Both the position numbers and the translations under genes were made by a program. A DNA stretch of 64,000 bases from Berberis thunbergii (taxonomy: Eukaryota; Streptophyta; Magnoliopsida; Ranunculales; Berberidaceae), in contig QNQO01000674.1 in NCBI GenBank assembly GCA_003290165.1, positions 543,533-607,532 on the forward strand, given 5' to 3'. Below the pieces are notes generated by a model. The model was not told where the DNA came from. It was given only the letters and a program-made list of their open reading frames with translations, and searched no databases. Positions 10,795 to 21,984 of the stretch are shown here, in pieces (within the stretch, counting starts at the first letter, position 1; every line of letters starts with the position of its first letter).

Positions 10795-11085
10795 TTGACA
10801 AACCTTCTGATCAAATATGCAAGATCTTGTTCCTCAGTCTTGTGTTCTTGGTTAAAATGTGGCATACAAGATATGGATATTGATCAAACCATTCTGTTAT
10901 ATTTGCAAGATAAATATCAGAACATGGTTCTTATAGAAGTTGGACAGAATATGTCCCAGTTACAGAAGTCTTTGGATCAAGTATATTGTTTTTATTTTGT
11001 TTTTTATCGCAATTCCAATATCATATCTCAACAACTATCAAGGAATATGATTTTGGATGGGAATCCATTGCATGGAGGAGCATAA
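10795..11085 (+). CDS. Coding-like ORF inside CACTA element, unrecognised
   Basis: A 96-codon plus-strand frame. Its central part (DMDIDQTILLYLQDKYQNMV then LIEVGQNMSQLQKSLDQ) has the amphipathic, low-complexity-free look of a real alpha-helical protein and then runs into AT-rich, intron-like sequence after about 10980. Lying between the starch synthase fragment and a nested insertion, it may be another captured exon. I do not recognise the family, and it could be chance. Confidence 0.25.
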   Translation: MTNLLIKYARSCSSVLCSWLKCGIQDMDIDQTILLYLQDKYQNMVLIEVGQNMSQLQKSLDQVYCFYFVFYRNSNIISQQLSRNMILDGNPLHGGA

Positions 11086-14000
11086 TTGGTTTGTATTCTC
11101 TTTAACGTTTTTCATATTTAGATATCTCCTCTATGGTATGTATTATCAACCTTAACAGAATAATAGGTGAAGTGGTTACAACCCAAGACTGTATATTGTA
11201 GACCATTACGGGCTGAGGCCTGGAGGTTTCATATTTTTATATTCTTAGCTCATTCATTACATCTTAAGTTTGTGTCACGCCCTGATTTTCGAAGAAAACG
11301 AAATTCTAAAATTCACGTAGGATTATCCGTTTCCCCAAAACTCGGGACGTGAAATTCAATAATGACAGAAACATTTAGCAGCAATGACAAAATATAGTTC
11401 AGAAAATAGGAACAAACTAATTTTTTTTTAATAAAACTCTAACCAGGAAAAATTGACGTCGCTATCCTCACTAGCGGAACTCTCGTAACGTTGCTTAAAA
11501 GTCTCTAAACCTGAAAAGCTAATCGGCTTGGGAATGTACCCAAGAAGCAAAAGCTCACTTGGGTCAGCAATAAAGCTGATGTGAGAAATCTTCATCCCAA
11601 AATCAATAAAATTGCACGTGATACATATCAAGCTAAACACAAACAATACACAAACACACCGACAGGTAGTTTCTCAACGAGGCAATCATATCATCATCCT
11701 AATATGTAAATATGCATTTACCTGTACTTACCCTATAGGAGTTGACTATGGCAAGTCGGACCTGCAGAAATATTAGTGGACTTGCCATCCAGCATAAAAA
11801 GGATTAGAAACAATGCAACGTAATTTATTCTTTTTATTTGAATTAGGTTCATCTTTTTAACGGATTGATCACTTAGACGATACCACATTCGCATCACATC
11901 CGTGCCGAACATACATGCCCGTATGTCTCATGTAAAGGAGGACTACTCCGTCATCCATGCCCAAGTGGGGACATCACATACAGGCATGCATCGCGGACAC
12001 CCCTAACTATATGAGTACCAAAAGCCACCATTGGGCTATCAATGCGCATAAACTCACGCCACATTTTTTACTGATAAATATCAAAGCCTATTTTAGGCAT
12101 ACAATTCACCACATTTCCGCAAGACTAACCCGAATGTTATTTTAGTTTCTCTAGTAAGAAATTGGGTGCCCCAACTCTGCAAGACGACCCGCAGGTTATT
12201 TAGTTTCTCTATTAAGAGATGGGAAATCATAAACAAAAGAGGTGTGGTAGTTCTATGTGATACAAGTCCAAGTGATTTATATTTTCAGAATCAAGGTTTA
12301 CCAATATCATTTATTTTTTGATAATTCAGAATTCATCCACGATGACATTTTTGTCATTTCTCAATCGATTCACAATCGTATCCACCCACATTTTTGGGGA
12401 AAACATAGCATATTCATTAATCATGCTCTGAAACAACATGACAATCAAGCCACACCTTGATTCAAATATTCAAATTCTTCATAATGCTTAAACAAGTCAA
12501 TATGCGTACAAATCTCCAAATTTATCACAATGCATTAATATTCATCAACCATTCAAACACCAACTAAACAAAGTCACACCCAATCAATAAAATGGTAAAC
12601 ATGGGTGACCCCAAACATGAACTCAGCAAGCTAGAAAAATCTCACACATCAAACAGATCAAAAATATTGGAGATCAAGTGTTTGCAACACAAAACACCAC
12701 AAATAAGGCAACCTCATTCTCAAACATGCCTAAAATCTCACAACTGGATTACCTGAAATGAAACCCGTCATTTCCATACAAGCAATATACATACAGTATA
12801 CACCAATTAAAATGACCAGCCCTAAGATGATCATTCTTCCAATGTTAACAATAAAATTCTTCACAACAATATGGATTCATTTCAATCCTTCAATGTTTCC
12901 TATCACCAACCTCTTTCTCTCCCTAATACAACTTCTAATAGGTTACTTCCACACATGCTGCCATCACATAAATCAAACAAATTACAAACATCTCCAAAGC
13001 ACCTACATTTCACATACAAATCCAACAACGTATTTACTGCAAACACATCCTTAACATACTCATTGACAACCATCAACCCATGAATCTCTCTTGCAAGCTC
13101 AACAAACTCGAGAACCGATCAAGACTTAGAACAAAGGGTATGTAAATTCATTAGGACAAAACCCCAAACCAACATTTCCACAAACAACTAAAATACATCC
13201 TCATATCTCTTAGCATCAACATAAGCTCGAACCAATATGTTCAAGAAGAACTGATTGAGCTGCTTAACTGGGGTCGAATCTAACACCATTCGAGCCACTC
13301 CCAGAACCCCAAAACAGTCCTGATTCAGCTCTCTTCACGCGCTGATTCATCCCTCCAAACAACTCTTATTCAGCACTAAATTAGACCTGAAACCAGCTCC
13401 GAATCAGAGGTGAAACACACCATGTTCAAGCCCTATAACAACATTGAATAAACCCCCCCTGCAACAGCTCTGAAACACACCTAAAACGAACCTGAATCAG
13501 CTCTAAAACCTTTTGATTTAGCCCAGAAAAGAACCTGAATCAGCCCCTGAAACAACCTCAAAGCAACCCTAGAAACCCTGCCCCAGATTAGTTAATAACT
13601 TGAGGTATCCTCCTTCAAAACCATAGACTCAATATAGAGTTGCAGAAGGAGATTGCAGTGATATTATCACTGCATCTGCATGTATTCTGCACAAAATAAC
13701 TGACGGTATGTATTTGCACATATAATAATGTACTAGTGGATGAATATACATGAGAGAAACACGAGTCCTTGTTAGTCATTAAAGACAAATGGTACTGAAT
13801 CGATATGCATCCTATTCTCTCCTTCTCTTCTTATCCTTCTACCGAGACTAGCATATCATCCACATAGAACATCGACAAAACAAACATCATTGACAATTGT
13901 ACTCACATAATACAAGTGACCAAGAAGAATATTATCATGATATCCAACTCCTTAAGTTCACAGTTCTGCCAGCATAGAAAGACCCCGCTTTAAAGGTACA

Positions 14001-14856
14001 TTTTCATTAAGGACACTCTATTGTATTCAACTCCTTCCCTTTGTGTCATTTTGAGTTTTCCTGTTCCTTGAAAACTCCATATAGGTTTCTGCCTTCAACT
14101 AATGGAACTACCTTCCGAATCCTGTTCACAGTGATTGTCTTCCTCAGATTCTTATAAAATAGGTCAGTAATCATATTTGCTTAACAAGAATGGACGTATT
14201 GCATAAAGAAGACTCCAGGTCTCCCCAACTATTACCAACTGAAGGGATCCACCTAAAGCAGCATTTGGATAAAGGCTGCACTTAACTGAGGTAAAAGCAA
14301 GATGCTGTCAGTTCCTTGTATATGCAAGCAACAATAAATAGGTTCTAAACACAAGTAGTGATTAATGAACTGAATAAACTATAACAATAGTTATTGTTAG
14401 TCAAGAAAGCATTTCAGCTTTTGTTGCATGATAAATATGACATCTACTATAGATAGTCAGGCAAATCAAAATAATGTCCTCAGATAGAGATTTAAATCAA
14501 TAGCTGAGTAATTACATAGTTGCAATCAACTCAATTTTTCAATCTAGGAGAATGACCATATATGTTCTAAAAGAAGATTAAAATTTTGTCTTTGCTAATA
14601 GTTATAACAAATAAGTCTCTGGCTATCATACATTAAAAATATAAAAGACTACATACCCAAACTATCTATTCCTCAAAACTGGAAACCCAGACGACAAATA
14701 GTTCTCACAGGCAAATCATCAAGAATTTAACCTATAACACCAACCTTTCCTCCAACAAATTCCACCAAACTCAACAACCTTTCAAAGAGAAGAAATCAAA
14801 GAAGCAACTCACAGTAAAAGTAAAGGAGGGGAAGAAAACTCACATGCTTTTAAATC

Positions 14857-15291
14857 TTATGGCATCCACACCATTGCAACAGCTCTTTGATTCAGAGCTT
14901 CAAAGCTCTGCTGTGTATTAATGTCGACACCTGAAAGCCAACAACCAAATCCAGGATGTGAATGATACCATCCCACCACCATCTCGGGTTTGCCAGTCTG
15001 CTTGAGCATATCAAGCATATTAGTCTGGAAAACATGATCAACAGCCTCAACACTAACGCCAATACCACTCTGCGGCATGGCGAACACATCTACAACACGA
15101 ACATTATACTCATCCACAAAGTCACTCAACATCAACCCCATCACTTCCATGGGTACCGCAGCCCTTCCGTGCTTTAGCATCTTGAGCAAGGCGAGTGAGG
15201 ATATGTAAACCTGCTCAGATAAATCCTTGAGTGGAGAATCTGGTGGTGGCTGACCCATCCCTCCTGCTAGTATTCTCTGTAATCTCTCCAT
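14857..15291 (-). pseudogene. RPN11: RPN11 (26S proteasome regulatory subunit, PSMD14) 5' fragment
   Basis: 144 codons that read almost without gaps as the amino half of plant RPN11, the metalloprotease that removes ubiquitin chains at the proteasome lid. Seen: MERLQR start; [14 protein letters not shown] with the conserved Glu49; [12 protein letters not shown]; and the full JAMM zinc motif [14 protein letters not shown] (H110, H112, S120, D123). The family protein is ~310 residues, so more than half is missing. Near the end the frame slips by one base (AVAMV then WMP instead of VVDP), and it stops before the rest of the MPN domain. A pyrimidine-rich leader and a TATA-like TTTATAAAG at 15543-15551 lie upstream. 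No downstream exons were recognised between 13600 and 14850. Confidence 0.85.
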
Positions 15292-15711
15292 CTTCCAATT
15301 CGAGTGAGTTCGATCTACGATCTACTGTGGAAGATCAAAAGAGGAGGGTTTTTAGGGCTTTGGAGACAGTGAAGCGAGGGGCTGAAACTGCCATTGTCAC
15401 ATCTTCCTTCTCCGTCACACACACCAACAAAATCACCGCCACCATTCCTAGCGTCGCTAGAGGAGAAGAAATCGTGAAGAAGGGAAGAAGAAAGAAGAAA
15501 AAGAGGGTTTGCACAAGAGAAGAAAGAAATAAGGGTTTTCACTTTATAAAGTGGGTGGCTATTTGCCTCCACTGAACTTCTGAAATCACCCACCTTCTAA
15601 ACTCACCAAATAAAACCCTAAATTTCGAAATTCACATTAAATTAAATGTAACCCTATTTTATTTAATTAAAAATAAAATAAATTATCATTATGAAATTTA
15701 GGGGTGTTACA
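15292..15711 (-). promoter_or_regulatory. Leader/promoter-like region upstream of the RPN11 fragment
   Basis: On the minus strand, a CACTTTATAAAGTG palindrome with a TATA core (15541-15554) is followed by TTCTTC-rich pyrimidine tracts and then the RPN11 ATG at 15291. Further upstream the sequence becomes TGTAACACCCC at 15711, an LTR-like border. It could be the native RPN11 5' region carried along, or the U3/R of an LTR that now reads into RPN11; I cannot separate these. Confidence 0.3.
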
Positions 15712-15882
15712 TTATACACACGTTAAATGGAATCTCGTCCCGAGATTTGGATGGTAAGACAATTAACTGAATTTCGAAAAAAATACTAGTTGTCAAACAA
15801 AAGAAGATTTTAAAACACAAATTTCAATTGAATTTTAGAAGCATAAATTATTTATTGTTATTGGAAAAGTAGGGGTGTTACA

Positions 15883-16700
15883 GGTTGGTTGCAATCACTT
15901 TTACAAATGTTGATTTGTATCCTGTGATAGTTACCATTGGTTTGCATTAGATAGTAGCAAATGAAGATTAATTGGTCATGGAGAGTTTCTCTCTCTTTAA
16001 CCAGTCCTATCAAACTGTTCATAGATGGAACTATCTACCCAAGGGAGGCCTCCTTTGATCCTGGCAGAGAGAAAGGTAAATAAGTGGAGTGATTAGCCCC
16101 CAAGAGATGGCTCAGTTAGTTGTATCCTGTGATGTTGCTGTTGGGACCTTAATGCTTTTAAGACTGCCATTCTATGTACTACCAGTTTGAAGAATTTATC
16201 CTGATCACTTGAACTATTCTGCAGTTTTCTTGATATCTGCTTAGTAGATTAGCATAAAGAAAATTTATAGATTGTTATGTTAGCAAGAGATGATTTATGG
16301 GCATATGAATCATCTATTAGTTGGTAAAAGTGATAGCTTATTTTTATTTTTATTTTTATTTTTATTTTTATTTTTATTTTTATTTTTATTTTTATTTTTT
16401 TTAACATTGTATATATATCACGCGTGAAGGAGTTTATTTTTGGGAGGAACTCTAGAAAAATATGCAACTTGGGTGCTTCTAAAGCCAAAATATTCGACAA
16501 ATTTCAGGTATGTTCTTCCAAGATTTTGGATTTATTTTGTGTAACCTTATACTACCAGGTTTTTCATAAGTTATTTTACTTGTCAAGCATTGCAGAGTGT
16601 TTGGTTTAGAATGTCTCTTTCTTTTATTGTTCAGACTCGGTCTCCATTGAGTGTCTTGTATGCTATACAATTTGCTGCCTAAGAAGGTGGGACAAATAGA
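15883..16700. other. CACTA interior without recognised gene; contains TATTTT microsatellite
   Basis: No coding match. At 16340-16400 about ten copies of the hexamer TATTTT form a microsatellite. The open frame at 16424-16609 carries no hallmark that I recognise. This stretch joins the nested insertion to the ANTH fragment. Confidence 0.4.
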
Positions 16701-16721
16701 GGAAAAACAAAACAGTAAATC

Positions 16722-16988
16722 AGGATGATGCTGTTAGAACACTTGAAATTTATAAGAAAGCAGCAAATTAGGTAGATGCTATCACAAAACATGTTTTCTG
16801 ATCATTAAATATTTGCAAACAACTATTTCCAGTCATTTTTTTTTTTTTTCTTTCTTACTAGTTTCAGCGTTCTTTTAATTGATGAAGTGCCTTCATTTTT
16901 CTGCAGGCTGAAAGATTGTTTGATTTCTATGAAACTTGTAGACGCTTTGAATTTAGACGGGGAGAAAAGTTTATTAAGATTGAAAAGG
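16722..16988 (+). pseudogene. Captured ANTH-domain (AP180/CALM clathrin adaptor) fragment, two exons
   Basis: The first exon (about 16722-16769, after CAG) reads DDAVRTLEIYKKAAN, then a TAG stop where family members have Gln, immediately followed by a GT donor. The second exon (16906-16987, after CTGCAG) reads AERLFDFYETCRRFEFRRGE and KFIKIEK. Together they match the plant ANTH segment (ALEIY.KA..Q|AERL.EFYE.C..L...RGE.F.KIE) of PICALM-like proteins, which bind phosphoinositides and recruit clathrin. The exon junction is at the position implied by the protein, so this is a DNA-level capture with its intron. The rest of the ANTH domain is absent. Confidence 0.75.
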
Positions 16989-17389
16989 CATGGACACTCC
17001 GGATTTGTCTTTCCAAAATCCTTTTTGTTGTTTTTTGTTAAACCTTGATTCAAAATTGGTCAGTTTTAGTTTGTCCTTGATTCTTAATCCATGTAACTTT
17101 TCTGCTTATGTAGCCCCCTGAATCATATATATATATATATAATATCAATTTGAGGTTGATAGAGTATAAAGTTGTTTGGATTGTATTTTTGTGATGGACA
17201 AGTTATTGATTATACGAAAAATGTTAGAGTATTAGTCATCATTTACAGTGAAAATTAATATAATTGTGTTCAGGTTTGAAATGTTTCTTTTGAATGACAA
17301 AAAAAAGGCAATGAGAAATCTGAAAATTAATAGAAAGAACTAATTTCATTATAAAAAATGAATTTTCATTAGTAATTTTTTTAGCTACA

Positions 17390-17930
17390 GTAAGTGTTAG
17401 CAACGGTAAATGTCATCTTTATTTTGGCCAACTTAGCAACGGTAAGAAGCCGTTGCCAAATAGCCACGGTAAATGCCGTCTCATAAGTTGCAACTTAGCA
17501 ACGGTTTGAAGTCGTCGCCAAATAGCCACGGCAAATGTCGTCTCTTTTTTGTCAATTTGATACAGCTGCGGCTGTCTCAGAATTTGCAACTTAGCAACGG
17601 TTTGAAGCCGTCACTAAATAGCCACGGCAAAAATCGTCTCTATTTTGTCAATTTGCGACAGCCTTAGCCAACTCAAACATTTAAAAGTCGTCGCCATTGC
17701 TGTTGTTTCAAATAAAACCTTGAAATTCAAATTTTTTTAGCGACAAACTTTTTGCAACTTAGCCACGATTTTTAGCCATTGCCAATTAGCTATGGAATAG
17801 TATATTGTTGCTGTTATATTGGAGCGACGATTCAAACAACTACGGTATTGCGACGGTCGTTGAGTTGTTGCTGATTCATTTTAGCTATGCTTTTTCGATA
17901 CTTAGCAACGGTAAAAAGTTGTTGTTGAAT
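17390..17930 (-). repeat. CACTA right subterminal repeats
   Basis: Irregular ~100-bp repeats with the words TTAGCAACGGT, GAAGCCGTCGCCAAATAGCC, ACGGCAAATGTCGTCTC and TTTTGTCAATTTG recur near 17430, 17500, 17590 and 17660, with degenerate copies to 17920. The CGTTGC/GCGACGG cores are equivalent to those of the left array, in inverse orientation. Confidence 0.7.
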
Positions 17931-18070
17931 TTTTTTTTTGTAGTGACTGTAATGTGTCTTCTATTATTAGCTAGCAGTAGTTAGAGTATACATAGATCAT
18001 GCATGTAATTTACGTATTTTAAGGAACTTTGAACTTGTGATATCATCCAGTCACACCAATTTGCTATATA

Positions 18071-18214
18071 TTGCTACAGCGCACTGGGGGTTAGCCTGGT
18101 GCTACCCCCACCATCCATTTAGCCTCGCGATATGTGCTTTACCCATCTCGAGGCAAAATGAACGATGAGGGGTTTGCACAAGGCTAAATACCAGGCAAAC
18201 CCCCGCTGCAACAA
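18071..18214. mobile_element. Small MITE-like inverted repeat
   Basis: TTGCTACAGCGCACTGGGGG with TTAGCCTGGTGC on the left is imperfectly inverted on the right as ACCAGGCAAACCCCCGCTGC then AACAA. The middle contains GCCTCGCGATATG...CATCTCGAGGC, also inverted. About 144 bp, no coding potential, and no target duplication seen. The shape suggests a MITE; the superfamily is unknown. Confidence 0.45.
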
Positions 18215-18482
18215 AGAATTTTCGATAATTTTTTTTTCTTTTTCTTTGTAATGTAGTAAGTGATCTATGAGACCGGTCATAACTCCAGTGTTAGATGAGT
18301 GGATGTATTCATCCTATGGTGTACTACAGAGGTCACGTGGTGTCATCAAACATATGCTTGGTTCCTATCCTATTTAGCATATGTTAGAGATGAGCATTGT
18401 TGGGGCTAACCAAATACAGTCATAAAGGAAAGTATCGTTGGGGTCCGTACAAATTGGACTCTTTAGATCACAACTTTGATGT

Positions 18483-18714
18483 TGTTAGTAGGTATTGAGA
18501 ATATTTTGATTGTCTATATTGTATGATTAGGAACTAGAATATTTGTATTAGGAAGGTTGCTTATTGAGTTAAGATTGTATAATAGTTTTAAGGAAGTTGG
18601 CAGATTATATTGTGAATATTCTCTTGATTAGTTTGTATATAAACAGGAGAATGGAATGAGAAAGGCAGAACGTGATACACACAAAATCAATTCTTTTGTG
18701 TTTGGTATTTTGTC
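18483..18714 (+). repeat. Copia 5' LTR and primer-binding site
   Basis: Runs from TGTTAGTAGGTATTG to TTTTGTCA (TG...CA). A TATA box TATATAAA lies at 18644-18651. It is followed directly at 18715 by TGGTATCATAGC, which differs by one base from the plant initiator-Met tRNA primer site TGGTATCAGAGC. The ~230-bp size fits short copia LTRs. The left boundary is chosen only from the TG and the size, since there is no second LTR to compare. Confidence 0.6.
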
Positions 18715-19570
18715 ATGGTATCATAGCAAAGGTTCTGCTCCATAAGAGTATCATAAAGAGAGTATCATAAAGGGAGGAAAGGTACCTTTGTACGATTGGA
18801 TCTTCCTCTAACTGAGCCTTGAAATCTCGGAGTGCAGTCTCAAAGAACTTCAGGGATCTCTTTGAATGAACATCAGCCTCAGCATGAGCATCAGGGATCT
18901 CTTTGAATAAGAAGGAACGAAGAAGAAGGAAGGATCGAACATCTGGCCTGTGTGATTCAGATCTGGCATGATTCAGATCTGAAGAACCTCTGGGCTGATC
19001 GAACGATCGAAGCTCTGGCCTGATCGAACCTCTGGCTTGATTGAATAAGAAGGAATGAAGAAGAAAAAGGATCGTCAGATCTGATTTCAGAACTAGAAGA
19101 AGGAAGGATCGAACCTCTGGCTTGATTCAGATCTGAAGAACCTCTGGGCTGATCGAACCTTTGGCCTAATCGAACCCCTTTGCCTGTGAATTCACTGTCT
19201 TCTTGTTTGTAGGTTGTGTAAGTGAAGAACTCTGATTTAAAACTCTTTTTGGCTGCTGTTGAGTGAGGAATCAGAAATGTGCATAAGCCTGTTTCTGTTT
19301 GTGAACTGAATAAGTGAAAAAAAGGGAAGGAGGGTTGCTCTGTTCCTGAACTGAAGTAGGGAAGTAGTTGAGAAAAGCTTTGATTTACTTTCTCTGTTTC
19401 TCTGCGTGATCTCATTGTTGTTGCCTCGATTGTTTGCGTGAAGATAAGGAGAGAGAAGATAAAATCTCTTTTCTGGCTGTCGTGAGCACGACTGAGACCA
19501 TTTGTAGCAGTCAGAGCTGTAGCTTTCATTCTTTCTGCGGCAGCTTGAGATTTCTCTTTGAACACCGATC
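18715..19570 (+). other. Copia leader between LTR and gag, with short repeats
   Basis: Non-coding leader. It contains direct repeats such as CAGGGATCTCTTTGAAT (two copies, about 18850 and 18894) and GATCGAACCTCTGGC/TGATTCAGATCTG words repeated between 18930 and 19180. The long minus-strand open frame here (18957-19565) is Ser/Arg-biased and I judge it a by-product of these repeats. Confidence 0.5.
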
Positions 19571-20560
19571 ATGGCTGGCGGTGATGTTCCTACCGGCGAA
19601 ACTCGGAAGCCGCTTTCACCTTACGACATCACTTCTCTTGATAATCTCGGACTTTCAATTACTCAGGTTCAATTGAAAGGGGACAATTATGATGAATGGG
19701 CTCGTTCGTTTCGAGCGGCCTTGAGGGCCCGGAAGAAATTCGGGTTCATTGACGGAACTATCACACAACCTGGCGAGCAGTCACGAGACCTCGAAGACTG
19801 GTAGACTATCAACTCACTTTTAGTGTCCTGGATCCGAAATACCATCGAATCTACACTACGCTCCACTATCTCTCATGTGGAAATAGTGCAGGATCTCTGG
19901 AATGACATCAAGGATCGATTCTCCATTACTAACGGACCACAGATTCAACAACTGAAATCAGATCTTGCAGATTGCAAACAGAAGGGGTTGACCATAATGG
20001 ACTACTATAGGCGACTCAAGCAACTTTGGGATGAACTGGGTAATTTCGAACAATTACCGACGTGCAAGTGCGGAAAGTGTACCTGCAATCTCGTTTCGAT
20101 TCTGGAGAAAAAACGAGAGGAAGAAAAGATACACTTGTTTCTTAGGGTTTGGATGACAATTTGTACGAAACGGTGAGATCCAACATATTGGCTCAAGATC
20201 CGTTGCCAAACATGAACAAGGTATACTCAATTCTCATCCAAGAGGAGTGAGTAAAGAAAATCACTCGCGGCAAGGAAGAACGAGGGGAAATTATGGCCCT
20301 CGCCACACGAACCCGTCTTGATGAAAGAGATAAATCTAGTACGGTGCGTTCCCACTATAAAAGGACGAGGAATGAATCTAACAATTGCTTTGCCTTGCAC
20401 GGATATCCAGAGTGGTGGGGTGACCGACCCCGAAGCGATGGAAAAGGTGTTGGTGCTGGTCGCGGTAGAGGGCAGTCAAGTGTTCGAGGCCGTGGTTGAG
20501 GAACCAAGGGTACGCATCGTGCCAATGTTGCTCAGATAGGTTCTGCTAAGGCAGGAGTGA
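19571..20560 (+). pseudogene. Copia gag
   Basis: Starts MAGGDVPTGE at 19571 and contains the copia gag hallmarks LKGDNYDEWARSFRAALRAR, VQDLWNDIKDRFS and LKQLWDELGNFE. A Cys-rich CKCGKCTCNL and the CFALHGYPEWWGDRP motif (usual form CF.LHGYP.WW) follow before a Gly/Arg-rich tail. Breaks: an in-frame TAG after DLEDW (19802), probably from TGG, and a frameshift around 20130. Gag forms the virus-like particle; this copy cannot encode an intact one. Confidence 0.8.
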
Positions 20561-20639
20561 CCGAGACAGATACATCTCCACTGCCCGGGCTGAATACCGA
20601 TCAGTGGCAGACACTTCTCCAAATGCTGGGCGGGTCAAA

Positions 20640-21960
20640 TCCGCAACGACCGATAAGATGACTGGTAAGCCTTGGATTATTGACACGGGAGCTTCGAATC
20701 ACATGACTGGCATGATCGGGGATCTCGTGACTTAAGGGCGATTGCTCAATGTCCCATGGGATTGCCAGATGGGAGTAGCGCTATCGCCACTAAAGAGGGG
20801 TCGGTCATTCTTGAAAGAAATTTCTGTTTGAAAAATGTTATTCATGTGCCAGGGCTAACTTGCAATTTAATTTCTGTGTCACAATTGACTGATCACTATA
20901 ATTGTTTTGTCCAATTCACTAATGATCTGTGTGTTATACAAGACCGCACTTCGAGGATGCTGATTGGTGCGGGTGAACGACGTGATGGAATCTATTACTT
21001 CCGGGGGCTGCCACAGGTTCACGCAATAAAGGCCAATAATGTGGTGTCTCTTGATCTATGGCACCAGCGACTGGGTCATCCATCTCTACAAGTAACAAAG
21101 TTATTTCCCGAAATAAGTTTTAGTGAAACGAAAAATCGCTTGAATAAAATATGTGATGTCTGCCAGAGGGCAAAGCAAAGTAGAGATAAGTTTCGTGTTA
21201 GTGAACATAAAGCTTCGACTATTTTTGAACTTATTCACACAGATTTATGGGGACCTTATAAAACAACTTCTTCTTGTGGTGCTTCTTATTTTTTGACCAT
21301 TGTTGATGATTTTTCTCGTGCTGTATGGATTTACTTACTTGTTGATAAGAAATATGTCTCTCATACTCTTCAAATGTTTTTCTCGATGGTTAAGAGACAA
21401 TTTGATAAAGAGGTAAAAATTTTGCGGAGTGATAACGACACTGAATTCACATGCCTGCGACAATATTTTCTTGATCAAGGGATTGTTTTTCAAACATCTT
21501 GTGTGGGAACACCTTAACAAAATGGGCGGGTTGAACGGAAACACCAACATATTTTGAACGTAGCTCGGGCGCTACGTTTTCAGGGCTCTCTTCCTATTGA
21601 ATTTTGGGGAGAATGTGTGTTGACGGCTGGATACTTGATAAATAGGACTCCCTCCTTGGTCTTGAATGGGAAAACACCCTATAGTGTCCTTTATGGCAGC
21701 ACACCCACTTATGATCACTTGCTCATTTGGGGTCCTTGTGTTATGCACATGTGCAGACGGGGGATAAGTTTGCCAGTAGAAGTCGAAGGTGCGTTTTTGT
21801 TGGGTACCCTTATGGAAAAAGGGGTGGCGTTTGTATGACTTGAAGAAACGAGATTTATTTGTTTCTCGTCATGTTGTATTCTCGGAAGGAGTTTTTCCCT
21901 TTGCAGATAATTTTAATTTAGACCACGATAGTTTGCCTAATATCGAGGTGGTTCACGAGG
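20640..21960 (+). pseudogene. Copia protease and integrase
   Basis: The protease active-site region WIIDTGASNHMTG is at 20672-20710. It is followed by the GAG-pre-integrase zinc motif (HQRLGHPSLQV...CDVCQRAK, 21062-21170) and the integrase core with HTDLWGP (Asp near 21240) and LRSDNDTEF (21424-21450). Breaks include a TAA after SCVGTP (21516), a shift near 21545, and a disrupted region after 21740. The last part up to 21960 resembles the end of the integrase (LFVSRHVVFSEGVFPF). Confidence 0.8.
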
Positions 21961-21984
21961 ACTTTGAGGAGACATCTACGCCTG

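Larger units (their letters stand above)
11273..15882. mobile_element. Nested LTR-like insertion (TG...CA ends), possibly a long solo LTR
   Basis: The insertion starts TGTCACGCCCTGATTTTCG and ends GGGGTGTTACA, with near-matching flanks GTTTG (11268-11272) and GGTTG (15883-15887), 4 of 5 bases. CTCGGGACGTGAAATTC (11343-11359) and the reverse of AATCTCGTCCCGAGATT (15731-15747) are inverted relatives near the two ends. A second GGGGTGTTACA occurs at 15701-15711. TGTAACACCCC-type starts and CTCGGGACGAGATT words are common at LTR borders of plant Ty3/gypsy elements. No gag-pol is seen, and the body is AT-rich apart from an RPN11 fragment. Solo LTR, recombined element, or MULE-like element with TIRs are all possible. 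Confidence 0.4.
8252..17945. mobile_element. CACTA (En/Spm) transposon, non-autonomous, carrying host gene fragments
   Basis: Left end CACTACAAAAAAAATA starts at 8252; the right end is its inverse, TTTTTTTTTGTAGTG, finishing at 17945. Both sides are flanked by ACT (8249-8251 and 17946-17948), the 3-bp target duplication expected for CACTA elements. Subterminal repeats with GCGACGG/GCAACGG cores occur at both ends (8290-8900 and 17390-17930), as is usual for this superfamily. No TNPD/TNPA-like transposase (Transposase_21/24) was found. The interior instead holds plus-strand fragments of an RRM protein, a PPR protein, a starch synthase and an ANTH protein, and a nested insertion at 11273-15882. 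It is therefore a gene-capturing CACTA that would depend on transposase in trans. Confidence 0.9.

Noticed and set aside
13840..13880. Minus-strand FYVDDMLVSVEG resembling a copia reverse-transcriptase active site
   Set aside because: Only ~12 residues with no neighbouring RT blocks recognised; may be a very old remnant but not enough to annotate.
16249..16500. ORF with KIKIKIKI run
   Set aside because: Direct translation of the TATTTT microsatellite.
18957..19565. 202-codon minus-strand ORF
   Set aside because: Antisense to the copia leader, made of GATCGAAC/TCTGGC repeats; Ser/Arg-biased with no domain.
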